This document shows, in pieces, positions 8,443-17,438 of a stretch of DNA of 47,128 nucleotides. Made by a program: the position numbers and the translations under genes. The DNA is from Lawsonibacter sp. (lineage in GTDB: Bacteria; Bacillota; Clostridia; Oscillospirales; Oscillospiraceae). The DNA lies in NCBI GenBank assembly GCA_022795855.1, contig JAAWHL010000009.1:1-47128 (forward strand). The letters run 5' to 3'. The notes beneath the pieces are model-generated. The model saw nothing but the letters and a program-made list of their open reading frames with translations, was not told the DNA's origin and searched no databases. The first letter of the stretch is position 1. Every line of letters starts with the position of its first letter.

Positions 8443-8525
8443 AATAATCTCCTTTCATAAATGTGTATCTTAACGTTTATATGTACATTTAACTTTTATT
8501 AAATATCGCCACTTTTCATTTTATA

Positions 8526-8581
8526 TTTTTTATTGATAGCTATCTGTGTATGATATTACCATAGCATAGATAAAATGTCAA
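8526..8581 (-). promoter_or_regulatory. promoter of protease operon; copy 1 of a 56-bp repeat
   Basis: On the minus strand, TTGACA (8576-8581), a 17-base spacer and TAATAT (8553-8558) make a near-consensus sigma-A promoter. Downstream of the -10 lies CATACACAGATAGCTATC and an A-run; GATAGCTATC is a perfect palindrome. The whole 56-bp block matches 23790-23845 at 48 of 56 positions, by hand alignment. The differences cluster in the spacer, so the -35, -10 and the transcribed leader are what has been kept. The rest of 8443-8634 is AT-rich and non-coding. Confidence 0.8.
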
Positions 8582-8634
8582 TCCCTTCTGTGCATATGGT
8601 CCAATTCTTTCCGCTTTTCCGGAACTTTCAGCCG

Positions 8635-9345
8635 TCAGGTGGTGTGCAGCTCCAGGCGGTCGCCGACGACCAGCTGCGTGACCCGGTGGGCGGGGCCCTG
8701 ATCGTCAAAGGAGACGGCCTGAATGGAGATCAGCGGGTAGCCTTGGCTGACAGATAGGTATTTGGCAATGTCATAGGGGGCATAGACCAGCTTGATGGTC
8801 TTTCCGTACCCCACCCAGGAGATGTTGTGGGCAGCAATGGCCTTCTGGAGGGAGGCGTTATTCAGGTTCTCCTCCAGCAGGAAGAGGTACCGCTCGGGCA
8901 TCCGGTGGATCTCGATGCAGACGGGCACACTGTTGGCGTAGCGGATGCGCTCCAGCACTACCACCTGAGCGGGGGGCGTCAGTTCCAGTTCCCGCAGGTC
9001 GTCATCGCTGGCTGCCTCGATCACCGACTTGATGGTGCGGGCCCCGGGAACCATTCCGCTCTGCAGGCACATGTCGGAAAAACTGATATCGTGGGTGATG
9101 CTCCGGCTCATACGGGACTGAGCGACGAAGGTCCCCTTTCCCCGGCGGCGGATCAGAAGGCCGCTTTTCACCAGAGAGTCCAGGGCGCTTCTCACCGTGA
9201 CGCGGCTGACCTGGTAGAGCTGGTGCAGCTCCAGCTCGGTGGGGATTTTCTGGCCTGGGGCATATTTTCCAGTCTCGATGTCCCGACGCAGGGAGTCAGA
9301 TAACTGCTGGTGGAGCGGAATGGATGTATCATGCTTCAGTACCAT
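8635..9345 (-). CDS. GntR/HutC-family transcriptional regulator
   Basis: 236 aa. It has an N-terminal GntR winged helix (about residues 5-72: LHQQLSDSLRRDIETGKYAPGQKIP, then VSRVTVRSALDSLVKSGLLIRRRGKGTFV) and a C-terminal UTRA ligand-binding domain (about 90-232) of the HutC type, which normally senses a small effector such as a sugar phosphate or amino-acid-derived acid. It is divergent from the long catabolic operon starting at 9824 and is the obvious candidate to control it. Both flanks of the intergenic region contain the 10-mer AGTGTATAAT (see 9460-9469 and 9744-9756). The effector is probably the imported compound or its phosphorylated product. Confidence 0.88.
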   Translation of the reverse strand: MVLKHDTSIPLHQQLSDSLRRDIETGKYAPGQKIPTELELHQLYQVSRVTVRSALDSLVKSGLLIRRRGKGTFVAQSRMSRSITHDISFSDMCLQSGMVPGARTIKSVIEAASDDDLRELELTPPAQVVVLERIRYANSVPVCIEIHRMPERYLFLLEENLNNASLQKAIAAHNISWVGYGKTIKLVYAPYDIAKYLSVSQGYPLISIQAVSFDDQGPAHRVTQLVVGDRLELHTT

Positions 9346-9459
9346 CTCTCATAACTCCGTTCGGAAAAATTTACAGCCGTCCGTCCTGTCAGACTGCGCA
9401 ATCTCTTCTCTGCCGCAGGAGGCGAACAGATGCAGACTTAATAATACCTAGCAAAAATC

Positions 9460-9469
9460 ATTATACACT
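9460..9469 (-). promoter_or_regulatory. possible GntR operator / -10 region of the regulator gene
   Basis: The minus strand reads AGTGTATAAT, identical to the ten bases that end in the -10 box of the divergent operon (9744-9753). It contains a TATAAT hexamer, though the -35 region is weak. This suggests one regulator site at each promoter. The rest of the 9346-9723 gap shows no gene I would defend. Confidence 0.4.
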
Positions 9470-9724
9470 GCATCCCCTGAAAAATCCATAGGAATTCTAT
9501 GTTTTTCTCTCCCTTTCCTCCGTGCTTTTTCAGCGTTTCAGTCGCCTTCTGAAGCAAGCCGCGGCTATTCTCCAAGCTTTTTTGTCAGTTCCGACAAAAT
9601 AAACGTGGAATTTTCCGCTGTTCCAACATGTTTTCTCAGCTATTTTCCTAAAACAGCTTCCGGCCCCCCGTATTTTTTTACAATTCTGAATCAAAAGGGC
9701 CAAACTGGCGCCGCCGCGGAAGCA

Positions 9725-9756
9725 TTGACATTCATGTACGTATAGTGTATAATACA
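9725..9756 (+). promoter_or_regulatory. promoter and operator of the catabolic operon
   Basis: TTGACA (9725-9730), a 17-base spacer and TATAAT (9748-9753) form an exact consensus sigma-A promoter. The -10 is embedded in TGTATAATACA (9746-9756), a palindrome apart from its central base and similar in style to HutC-type GntR operators. A repressor bound there would block the promoter. Confidence 0.75.
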
Positions 9757-9823
9757 TTACAAGACATATACGAGATAATATGGGACATAGCTTCCCGGAC
9801 AAACAGTAAAGGAGAGGATGTAT

Positions 9824-10636
9824 ATGGCGATGGAAACCTTGTTTGGAGTGAAAAAGCCCATTGTGGCTCTGCTTCACATCCGCGCCCTCCCCGGAGACCC
9901 CGCCTACGATGAGAAGGGCGGACTAAAGTATATCGTTGACACGGCGGCCCAGGAACTGGAGGATCTCCAAAACGGCGGCGTAGATGCCATCCTGTTCTCG
10001 AACGAGTACAGCTATCCTTTCCAGAAAAAGGTGGACTACGTCACCGTGTCGGCTATGGCCTTTGTGGTGGGCCGGCTCTACAGCCAGCTGCGGGTACCCT
10101 ATGGCATCAACGTGGTGATGAACCCTCTGGCGACTCTGGATCTGGCCGTGGCCACCGGGGCCAGCTTTATCCGCAGTTCCTTTACCGGCGTCTATGCGGG
10201 GGACTCCGGGCTCTACGAGCCTGACCCGGCCGCAGTGATTCGCCGCAAGTACCATCTGAACGCCCAGGGAATCAAAATTTTCTGCAAAGTAAACCCGGAG
10301 GCTGACTCCTATCTGGGAAGCCGCAGCTACAAGAGCATCACCGGGTCGCTGATTCACCGCTGCGCGCCAGATGCCCTGTGCGTCTCGGGGACGGGGGCCG
10401 GCACTGAGACGGACAGCGAGTTTCTCAAGGAGATTGTCAGCTATGCCGGGGACGTCCCTGTGATTTGCAACACTGGCTGCAACGCCGGGAATATCCTGGA
10501 GAAACTGAGCTGCTGCGATGGGGCCTGCGTGGGATCCGCCTTCAAGAAGGACGGAAAAACGGCCAACACGGTGGATCTGGAGCGGGTCAGGGAGTTCATG
10601 TCTATTGTCAAGGCCTACCGGGACACCCTAAACTGA
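9824..10636 (+). CDS. BtpA/SgcQ-family TIM-barrel protein
   Basis: 270 aa, about the length of BtpA/SgcQ proteins. Family-type motifs are visible: ALLHIRALPGDP near the N-terminus, then GGVDAILFSNEYS, YGINVVMNPLATLDLA, FIRSSFTGVYAGDSG, and the phosphate-binding-like VICNTGCNAGNI. The family adopts a TIM barrel and is found in sugar/nucleoside-like catabolic clusters (for example the sgc operon), but its reaction is not established. The ATG at 9824 is nine bases after GGAG (9811-9814); the ATG at 9818 is too close to that site. It is the first gene of the operon, 17 bases before the kinase. Confidence 0.8.
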   Translation: MAMETLFGVKKPIVALLHIRALPGDPAYDEKGGLKYIVDTAAQELEDLQNGGVDAILFSNEYSYPFQKKVDYVTVSAMAFVVGRLYSQLRVPYGINVVMNPLATLDLAVATGASFIRSSFTGVYAGDSGLYEPDPAAVIRRKYHLNAQGIKIFCKVNPEADSYLGSRSYKSITGSLIHRCAPDALCVSGTGAGTETDSEFLKEIVSYAGDVPVICNTGCNAGNILEKLSCCDGACVGSAFKKDGKTANTVDLERVREFMSIVKAYRDTLN

Positions 10637-10653
10637 GCAGAAGGAACGGCGCT

Positions 10654-12171
10654 ATGGGAAATTTCTTTATGGGGATCGATATCGGCACCTTCAGCAGCAA
10701 AGGCGTCATTGTGGATGGCGCGGGGCAGATCCTGTGCCAGCACACGGTCCCCCACGGCATGGAGAACCCCCGCCCAAAGCACTACGAGCACGACGCGGAG
10801 CAGGTATGGTGGCACGACTTCTGCACAATCAGCAAGGCGCTGCTGGTCAAGGCCGGTTTGAAGGCAGGGTGCATCCGTGCGGTGGGGGCCAGCGCCCTGG
10901 GCTGTGACTGCCTCCCGGTGGACGAGGCGTGCCGGCCCCTGCGCAAGGCAATCCTCTATGGCATTGATGCCCGGGCGGAGGAGGAAATCCGATTCCTGAC
11001 CGGGTACTACGGTCCGGAGCGGGTCAGGGCCCTGTTCGGCCGGCCCATGTCTTCCGGGGATATCGCCGCAAAAATCCTTTGGATCAAAAACCACGAGCCT
11101 GAGGTCTATAGGAAGACCTTTAAGTTCCTGACCGGTTCTTCCTATCTCGCCGCCAAGCTGACCGGGAATTACACCATCGACCGCTATCTGGCCCGGGCCT
11201 CCTTCCGGCCCATGTACCGCGCGGACGGATCCATTGACGAGGCGCTTTGCCCGCCGGTCTGCCGGCCCGACCAGCTGCCCCAGGCCCAGGCCGTCACCGA
11301 CCTGGCGGGCCGGGTCACCGCACGGGCGGCCGCCGAGACCGGGCTGGCAGAGGGAACCCCCGTCATCACCGGCACCGGGGACTCTTGCGCCGAGGCCATC
11401 AGCTCCGGGGTGTACAGGGACGGACGGGTGATGCTCCAGTTCGGCTCCACCCTCTACATGAACCTGTGTACCGGCCTCCTGGTGGAGGATGACCGGGTGC
11501 GGGGCACCATCTTTACTGTTCCGGGGACCTACACCGTCTCCGCCGGCACGAACACCGCTGGTACTTTGACCAAGTGGTTCCGGGATTCCCTCTTTCCCGA
11601 CCTGCTGGAGCGGGAGGCTCAGGGCGGTTCCAACGCCTACGCCGCCATGACCGAGGGGCTGGCGGACATCTCTCCCGGCTGCGGCGGGCTGATTACCCTC
11701 CCCTATTTTGCCGGGGAACGCAGTCCCATTGATGACCCGGAGGCCAGGGGGATGATCTTTGGACTGACCCTGGCCCACACCCGGGGCCACCTCTACCGCT
11801 CGGCCCTGGAGGGGATCGGCTTCGGCGTGGATCAGATCTTTCAGGTGCTTCGGGACCACGAGATTCACCCTGCACGGGTGATTGCCGCCGGAGGCGGGGC
11901 CCAGAACCGGGTATGGATGCAGATTGTATCCGATATTCTGGGGGAGAAGCTGCACATTCCCCAGGAGACGGTGGGCGCGTCCTACGGAGACGCCCTGATG
12001 GCGGCCATCGGCTGCGGCGCCCGCAAAGACTTTGACAGCCTGGACGAGATCGTCAAGATCCGGCAGGTCATTCATCCGAATATGGAGCATCACAGGGCGT
12101 ATGCGCCCTACAAGGAGCTGTTCCGGCAGCTGTACCTTCAGAACAGGGAGCTGATGCACCAGCTGCCCTGA
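10654..12171 (+). CDS. FGGY-family carbohydrate kinase
   Basis: 505 aa, typical for xylulokinase/gluconokinase-like FGGY kinases. The N-terminal phosphate-binding strand is GIDIGTFSSKGV. The sugar-side segment includes YGIDARAEEE, the second ATPase motif GTGDSCAEA and QFGSTLYMNL, and the C-terminal FGGY signature is AAGGGAQNRVWMQIVSDI. It would phosphorylate a sugar, sugar acid or polyol that enters by the TRAP transporter or is released by the hydrolytic enzymes of this operon. The exact substrate cannot be predicted. Start ATG at 10654 after AGAAGGA. Confidence 0.88.
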   Translation: MGNFFMGIDIGTFSSKGVIVDGAGQILCQHTVPHGMENPRPKHYEHDAEQVWWHDFCTISKALLVKAGLKAGCIRAVGASALGCDCLPVDEACRPLRKAILYGIDARAEEEIRFLTGYYGPERVRALFGRPMSSGDIAAKILWIKNHEPEVYRKTFKFLTGSSYLAAKLTGNYTIDRYLARASFRPMYRADGSIDEALCPPVCRPDQLPQAQAVTDLAGRVTARAAAETGLAEGTPVITGTGDSCAEAISSGVYRDGRVMLQFGSTLYMNLCTGLLVEDDRVRGTIFTVPGTYTVSAGTNTAGTLTKWFRDSLFPDLLEREAQGGSNAYAAMTEGLADISPGCGGLITLPYFAGERSPIDDPEARGMIFGLTLAHTRGHLYRSALEGIGFGVDQIFQVLRDHEIHPARVIAAGGGAQNRVWMQIVSDILGEKLHIPQETVGASYGDALMAAIGCGARKDFDSLDEIVKIRQVIHPNMEHHRAYAPYKELFRQLYLQNRELMHQLP

Positions 12172-12209
12172 TGGACCTCAAATCAGACACAAAGAAAGGA
12201 GCTAAGTTT

Positions 12210-12752
12210 ATGAGACGAGCGCTTGCGGCCATCCATAGAGGGATGGACCGGCTGGTGGACGCCGTTCACGTGCTGGCTGCGCTGATTACCGGGCTGTTTC
12301 TGCTGCTGACCTTTGCCCAGGTGGTCATGCGCTACGCATTCAATTCCCCCATCTACGGCGTGGACGAATATGTGCTGGCCCTGATGGTCTGGGCCAACGC
12401 CCTGGGCTTTGTGGTGGTCTACTGGCACAATGAACACGCTATGATCGAATTTGTGGTTCGTCGGGTCCCCGGGCCGGTGAAAACCGTGATCTACTGGATC
12501 ACCAACCTGTGCATTTTGATTGTCTCCGCCATTTTTGTGCCTGGAGGCATCACCCTGTTCGGCCTGCAGGTGAAAACGGCCCCCCGGATGGGCCTGCCTT
12601 TCCCCAAGGCCTACTACCTGGCCCTGCCTATGGTCGTTATGGGGATGCTGATGGTTCTGCTGTGCGCCTTTCGGACTGTAGAGTATGGCCTGACCCGGGA
12701 TAACGGGCTGATGAATGCTCTGCCGGAGGAAGGGGTGGTCCGCCTTGATTGA
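12210..12752 (+). CDS. dctQ: TRAP transporter small permease (DctQ-type)
   Basis: 180 aa with four predicted membrane segments (starting near residues 18, 52, 90 and 130). It has the conserved FAQVVMRYAFNSPIYGVDEY stretch of TRAP DctQ subunits. I chose the ATG at 12210, preceded by AAAGGAG, over an upstream in-frame start at 12171 that overlaps the kinase stop and lacks a ribosome site. Together with the next two genes it makes a complete tripartite TRAP importer, driven by an ion gradient. Confidence 0.88.
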   Translation: MRRALAAIHRGMDRLVDAVHVLAALITGLFLLLTFAQVVMRYAFNSPIYGVDEYVLALMVWANALGFVVVYWHNEHAMIEFVVRRVPGPVKTVIYWITNLCILIVSAIFVPGGITLFGLQVKTAPRMGLPFPKAYYLALPMVVMGMLMVLLCAFRTVEYGLTRDNGLMNALPEEGVVRLD

Positions 12753-14034
12753 TCCCATTGTGTGGGTGTGCTTGGGCGTATTTGTGGTGCTGTTGCTTAT
12801 TGAAGTGCCCATTCCCTTCGGCATGATGGCCTCCAGCCTGCTGTATATCCTCTACCAGAGGGACAGCTTCGTCATGTTTGCTTCCAAGCTGTCCACCTCC
12901 TTCTCCGACTTTACCATGATGGCGGTGCCCGCCTTCCTGTTTGTGGGCATCTTCATGAACGAGGTGGGGCTGACCGACCGGCTGTTCACTGGGGTGGAGG
13001 CCTGGATTGGCCACCTGACCGGCGGCCTGGCCCACGCCAACGTACTGGCCAGCATGATTTTTGCCGGGATGTCCGGCTCCGCCCTGGCCGACGCCGGCGG
13101 GTTGGGCACCATTGAGGTAAAAACCATGCGGGAGGCCGGCTATCAGGATGAATTCACCGTGGCGGTCACCGCCGCCTCCTCCGTCATCGGCCCCATCATC
13201 CCGCCAAGCATCAATTTCGTCATGTGGGCTTTCCTCAGCGGCAGCTCCACCATGGCCATGTTTATGGCGGGCATCGTCCCTGGGGTGCTGTGCGGCGCGA
13301 TGCTGATGGTCTGGATCTACGTGTCCATCAAGTTTTTGGGGGTCAAGGCTCCCAAGTCTAAAAAATATACCTGGAGCGAGCGTATGCGCGCCACTTGGCG
13401 GGCGCTGCCCGCCGTGGCCGGCCCGGCGGTGCTGATTGCCGGCATCATGACCGGCGCCTTCACCCCCACCGAGTGCGGCGTGGTGGCCTCCGCCTTCTGC
13501 ATCCTGGTGGCCGTCTGCGTCCGTCGCTTCAGCGTGAAGATGCTGCTCAAGGCCCTGCGCAGCAGCATTTCCTCCGCCGCCATGGTCATGGCTTTGTGCG
13601 GCACGGGGCTGATTTTCAACTGGATGATCACCACCTCCGGCCTGGTGAAGGTGCTGGTGGCCGCCCTGCTCTCCCTGGGCAGCAATGCGTTGATCGTCAT
13701 CCTGCTCAACGTGCTGATGCTGTTTCTGGGCTGCTTTCTGGGGGCCTCTCAAATCCTCATCCTGCTGGCCCCCCTGCTGATCTCCATCGGAAAGGGCATC
13801 GGCATGAGCATGGTGCAGATGGGCGTGATGGCGGTGTTCAACCTGACCATCTCCCTGATGACGCCCCCGGTGGCCCCCTCTCTGTTTATCACCGCCAAGG
13901 CGGCGGGCGTCCCCTTCAACAAGTGCCTGAAGTACGGCTGTCAGTTCCTGGTGCCCCTGGTGGTGACCCAGCTGCTGATTATGTTCATCCCCGCCGTCAC
14001 CGAGTGGTTCCCCCGGCTGATGGGAGTTATGTAG
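12745..14034 (+). CDS. dctM: TRAP transporter large permease (DctM-type)
   Basis: 429 aa with about 12 membrane segments, a normal DctM length. The signature GMSGSALADAGGLGTIEVKT and the later LTISLMTPPVAPSLF are typical. The start is taken as TTG at 12745, nine bases after GGAGGAAGGGG. It overlaps the end of dctQ by eight bases, indicating translational coupling. An ATG at 12715 would overlap dctQ further without a matching ribosome site. This subunit forms the ion-coupled channel of the transporter. Confidence 0.88.
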   Translation: MIDPIVWVCLGVFVVLLLIEVPIPFGMMASSLLYILYQRDSFVMFASKLSTSFSDFTMMAVPAFLFVGIFMNEVGLTDRLFTGVEAWIGHLTGGLAHANVLASMIFAGMSGSALADAGGLGTIEVKTMREAGYQDEFTVAVTAASSVIGPIIPPSINFVMWAFLSGSSTMAMFMAGIVPGVLCGAMLMVWIYVSIKFLGVKAPKSKKYTWSERMRATWRALPAVAGPAVLIAGIMTGAFTPTECGVVASAFCILVAVCVRRFSVKMLLKALRSSISSAAMVMALCGTGLIFNWMITTSGLVKVLVAALLSLGSNALIVILLNVLMLFLGCFLGASQILILLAPLLISIGKGIGMSMVQMGVMAVFNLTISLMTPPVAPSLFITAKAAGVPFNKCLKYGCQFLVPLVVTQLLIMFIPAVTEWFPRLMGVM

Positions 14035-14095
14035 AAAAAGACCTCGCCCGGCGTTCGAGGACTTTAATAAACCATAAATTTAAGGAGGAAACACG

Positions 14096-15175
14096 ATGAA
14101 AAAGAAATTGTCCGGCATCCTGGCGGCGGTATGCGCCCTGTCCCTCCTGCTGTCCGGCTGCGGCTCCAAGCCCCAGCAGCCTGCGGCGTCCACCCCTGCG
14201 GCGTCCACCCCTGCGGCCTCCAATCCAGCCTCCTCCGCCCCTGCGGACCCCGGCAAGGAGCCCCGGGTATTCCGCATCGGCGCCGTCTCCAACCCCACCG
14301 ACATCATGGCTGAGGCCGGCCAAATGTTCTGCGACCTGGCCACCGAGCGCCTGGGCGGCGAGATCATCTTTGAGTACTACCCCGGCGAGCAGTTGGGCAA
14401 CTCCAGCGTCATGCTGGAGAACATGCAGGTGGGGCTGCAGGAGGGCATGACCATCGCCCTGGACTCCCTGTCCGCCTACTCCCGTGACCTGAACATCATG
14501 GCCATGGCCTTTGCCTTTGAGGACATGGACCACCTGATGGCCTACCTGGAGTCCGACTACGGCAAAGCAGCCTTGGACAAGCTGGAGGACTCCGGGTTCC
14601 ACATGCTTAACTACAACTTCCAGAAGAATCCCCGCTGCATCTTCGGCAAAAAACCCATTACCTGCGCAGACGACCTGAAGGGCGTAAAATTCCGCATCGC
14701 CGACATTGAGATCTTTCAGAAAAACTTCAGTACCCTGGGGGCCGTGCCCACGGTGGTCGCCTGGTCGGAGTACACCTACGCCTTAATGCAGGGCGTGGTG
14801 GACGCGGGGGAGTGCACCTATGAGAACATCACCGCCAACGGCTTCCACCTCTACGCCCCCTACATCTCCCTGGTGGACTACGCCTACGCCCTGGAGAGCA
14901 TCATCCTGACCCCCGACGCCTGGAACTCCCTGACTCCCGAGCAGCAGGAGATTGTCTCCCAGTGTGCCGAGGAGGCCTCCGAGATGTTCAACGAGAAGAA
15001 CTCCTCCTCCTGGACCGAGCAGAAGGCCCAGATCGAGCAGGAGGGCGGCCAGTTTGTAGAGTTTGACAAGGAATCCTTCATCAAGAAGATGGAGCCTCTG
15101 GCGGCTCAGCTGGAGAGCGAGGGATTCTTTGATACCCCCGGCCTGTACGATTACGTGCAGCAGCTGCGCGGCTGA
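14096..15175 (+). CDS. dctP: TRAP solute-binding lipoprotein (DctP-type)
   Basis: 359 aa. It has a lipoprotein signal peptide with lipobox LLSGC (Cys22), a low-complexity linker (AASTP repeats at about residues 30-45), and a DctP/TAXI-like periplasmic-binding fold with family landmarks GEQLGNSSVMLENMQVG and LKGVKFRI. The usual arginine that clamps the substrate carboxylate is plausibly Arg in KFRIADIEIFQ, but I cannot confirm this by alignment. It captures the substrate outside the membrane for DctQM. TRAP binding proteins usually take organic acids, which constrains the operon substrate. Ribosome site AAGGAGG precedes the ATG. Confidence 0.88.
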   Translation: MKKKLSGILAAVCALSLLLSGCGSKPQQPAASTPAASTPAASNPASSAPADPGKEPRVFRIGAVSNPTDIMAEAGQMFCDLATERLGGEIIFEYYPGEQLGNSSVMLENMQVGLQEGMTIALDSLSAYSRDLNIMAMAFAFEDMDHLMAYLESDYGKAALDKLEDSGFHMLNYNFQKNPRCIFGKKPITCADDLKGVKFRIADIEIFQKNFSTLGAVPTVVAWSEYTYALMQGVVDAGECTYENITANGFHLYAPYISLVDYAYALESIILTPDAWNSLTPEQQEIVSQCAEEASEMFNEKNSSSWTEQKAQIEQEGGQFVEFDKESFIKKMEPLAAQLESEGFFDTPGLYDYVQQLRG

Positions 15176-15371
15176 TTCCGGCTGCTGCACAGACTTTGCC
15201 CCATCTCCAGCTCAGAGCCGGACCTCGCCGTGCGGGGGGCCTCCCCCGCGGCGGCCGCCGGCCTACCGCCCCTTCCCAGGGACGGCCGAACTCCCGTATG
15301 AGACGGCGCGGCCCTTGGGCGGGCGATGCCCCGGAATGCAGCGATACGATTCCTTTAGGAGGTAATGTTTC
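15176..15371 (+). other. GC-rich spacer within the operon
   Basis: The longest gap in the catabolic operon (196 bases). It contains GC-rich inverted repeats such as GCGGGGGGCCTCCCCCGC near 15227-15252 that could form an attenuating or processing hairpin between the transporter and enzyme genes. TAGGAGGTAAT at 15357-15367 is the ribosome site of hyuA. I see no separate promoter. Confidence 0.4.
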
Positions 15372-17435
15372 ATGGGCTATATGATCGGCGTAGACGTCGG
15401 CGGCACCTTCACCGACTTTTCCATTTTCAGTCAAGAAACCGGAAAGCTCTTCCACTTTAAGCACAGCTCTACCAACCAGGATTCCTCCATCGCCATTGTG
15501 GACGGCATTCAAAAGATTCTCGCCATGGAGCACGCGGACACCGCCAGCGTCGTCTATCTGGCCCACGGCACCACCGTCTCCACCAACGCTCTGATTGAGA
15601 AGACAGGGGCGAACGTGGGACTGATTACCACCGAGGGGTTCCACGATGTGATGGAAATCGGCTTGCAAAAACGGCCGGAGATGTATGACACCCTGGCCCA
15701 AAAGCCCCAGTCCATGGTCCAGCCTGGCATGAATCTGGGCGTGCCCGAGCGCGTCCGGTACGACGGCCAGGTGGTGATTCCTCTGGACGAGGAGCGGGTG
15801 CGGGAGGCGGTCCGCCTGTTCAAGGCCAACGGCGTCAACGCTGTGGCGGTGGCCACCTTGTTCTCCTTCCTGAACGCCAAACACGAAAAGCGCATCAAGG
15901 AGCTGATTCAGGAGGAGTACCCCCAGGCCTATATCACCATCTCCTCCGAGCTTGTGCCCGAGTTCCGGGAGTACTCCCGCATGAGTACCACGGTGCTCAA
16001 CTCCTACCTGGGCCCAAGCATGAAGGACTACGTAAAGAATTTCCAGGACTCGGTAAAGCGCATCGGAATCCAGGTTGAACCCTATGTCACCCAGTCCAAT
16101 GGCAGCATTATCTCTATCAAGGAGACCATTGCCGCCCCCATCAAAACCGCAGTCTCCGGCCCCTCCGCCGGGGTCATCGGCGCGGCATACATCAGCCGGC
16201 AGTGCGGGGCGGACAAGATCATCACCTTTGACATGGGCGGCACCAGCGCCGACATCAGTCTGATTGAAAACTACCGCCCCCAGGTGTCCAACGAGCGCCT
16301 GGTGGAGGGCCATCCCGCCCGCATCCCTATGATCAGCATCATCACCATCGGCGCGGGGGGCGGCAGCATCGCCTCCATCGACGAGGGGGGCGTCATGAAG
16401 GTGGGCCCCCGCAGCGCCGGCGCAACCCCCGGCCCGGCCTGCTACGGCCGCGGCGGCACCCTGCCCACCGTCACCGACGCCAACATCGTCCTGGGAAAGC
16501 TGAACCAGGAGAAGATCCTGGGCGGCCGGATGGACGTGTATCTGGACAAGGCCGTCAGGGCGATTCAGGAAAACCTGTGCAGCAAAACCAGCCTGGACCT
16601 GAAACAGGCGGCCAATGGGATTATTTCTGTTGTCAACTCAAATATGATGCGTGCCGTGCGCGTTGTCTCCGTGGAAAAGGGATACGACGTGCGTGAGTTC
16701 ACGCTTATGGCGTTCGGCGGCGCGGGCCCGCTCCACGCCTGCGAGGTGGCCCAGGAGCTGGGCATCAAGCGGGTCATTATGCCGCCCTCCCCCGGCACCC
16801 TCTGCTCCCTGGGCCTGCTGATGGCGGATACCCGCTTTGATTTCTCCTGCTCCAATATTATGCAGGCCCTCCCCGAGAACATCCCTGCGGTTCGGGACAT
16901 CTTCCGCTCCCTGGCGGAGGACGGCCGGAAAATGCTGGTGAAGGAGGGCGTGGCCGAGGAGCACCACAGCTTTGAGTGGGCCATTGACATGCGCTACGAC
17001 CGGCAGAACTATGAGATCACCGTCCCCCTGCGGGCCTGCGAGATGACCGAGGAGGTACTGGCCTGGGCGGTCGAGGACTTCCACGCCGCCCACAAGAAGG
17101 CCTACGGCTACCGCAGCGACGGGGCCGGCGTCAAGCTGGTCAGCTACCGGGTGGCGGCCATCGGCCTGATCTCCAAGCCGGAGATTCCGGAGCAGCCCAT
17201 CCAGGAAAACGCCCCCGCCCCCGTGCCGGCGGCCCGCCGGAAGGTGCTGTTCCAAGGGCAGCAGGACTATGTGGACTGCGGAATCTACGACCGCGCCTCC
17301 TTTGTCCCCGGCACCCGCCTGTCCGGCCCCGCCATTGTGGAGCAGATGGACTGCACCACCGTCGTCCCGCCGGGCTGGCATATCCTGTCGGACGGTTATT
17401 CCAATATGATCGCTGAATATAGAGAGGAAGGGTGA
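15372..17435 (+). CDS. HyuA-type hydantoinase/oxoprolinase ATPase subunit
   Basis: 687 aa, the usual length of the A subunit of N-methylhydantoinase/5-oxoprolinase/acetone-carboxylase-type enzymes. The ASKHA ATPase motifs are clear: GVDVGGTFTDF at residues 6-16, LAHGTTVSTNALIE, ITFDMGGTSADIS near residue 290, and TIGAGGGSIA. A late conserved block is FGGAGPLHACEVAQELG. Family enzymes use ATP to phosphorylate an amide, lactam or enol oxygen before hydrolysis or carboxylation. There is no gamma-type third subunit here, which favours an ATP-dependent ring opening over carboxylation. Start ATG at 15372 after AGGAGGTAATGTTTC. Confidence 0.87.
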   Translation: MGYMIGVDVGGTFTDFSIFSQETGKLFHFKHSSTNQDSSIAIVDGIQKILAMEHADTASVVYLAHGTTVSTNALIEKTGANVGLITTEGFHDVMEIGLQKRPEMYDTLAQKPQSMVQPGMNLGVPERVRYDGQVVIPLDEERVREAVRLFKANGVNAVAVATLFSFLNAKHEKRIKELIQEEYPQAYITISSELVPEFREYSRMSTTVLNSYLGPSMKDYVKNFQDSVKRIGIQVEPYVTQSNGSIISIKETIAAPIKTAVSGPSAGVIGAAYISRQCGADKIITFDMGGTSADISLIENYRPQVSNERLVEGHPARIPMISIITIGAGGGSIASIDEGGVMKVGPRSAGATPGPACYGRGGTLPTVTDANIVLGKLNQEKILGGRMDVYLDKAVRAIQENLCSKTSLDLKQAANGIISVVNSNMMRAVRVVSVEKGYDVREFTLMAFGGAGPLHACEVAQELGIKRVIMPPSPGTLCSLGLLMADTRFDFSCSNIMQALPENIPAVRDIFRSLAEDGRKMLVKEGVAEEHHSFEWAIDMRYDRQNYEITVPLRACEMTEEVLAWAVEDFHAAHKKAYGYRSDGAGVKLVSYRVAAIGLISKPEIPEQPIQENAPAPVPAARRKVLFQGQQDYVDCGIYDRASFVPGTRLSGPAIVEQMDCTTVVPPGWHILSDGYSNMIAEYREEG

Positions 17436-17438
17436 ACC

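Noticed and set aside
9530-9877. 115-codon minus-strand frame in the gntR-operon intergenic region
   Set aside because: It overlaps the consensus promoter, operator and start of the BtpA-like gene and has a basic, Cys-rich composition without a ribosome site.
12715-12744. Earlier ATG start for dctM
   Set aside because: It would add MLCRRKGWSA within dctQ; the TTG at 12745 has the correctly spaced GGAGGAAGGGG and gives a normal DctM N-terminus.
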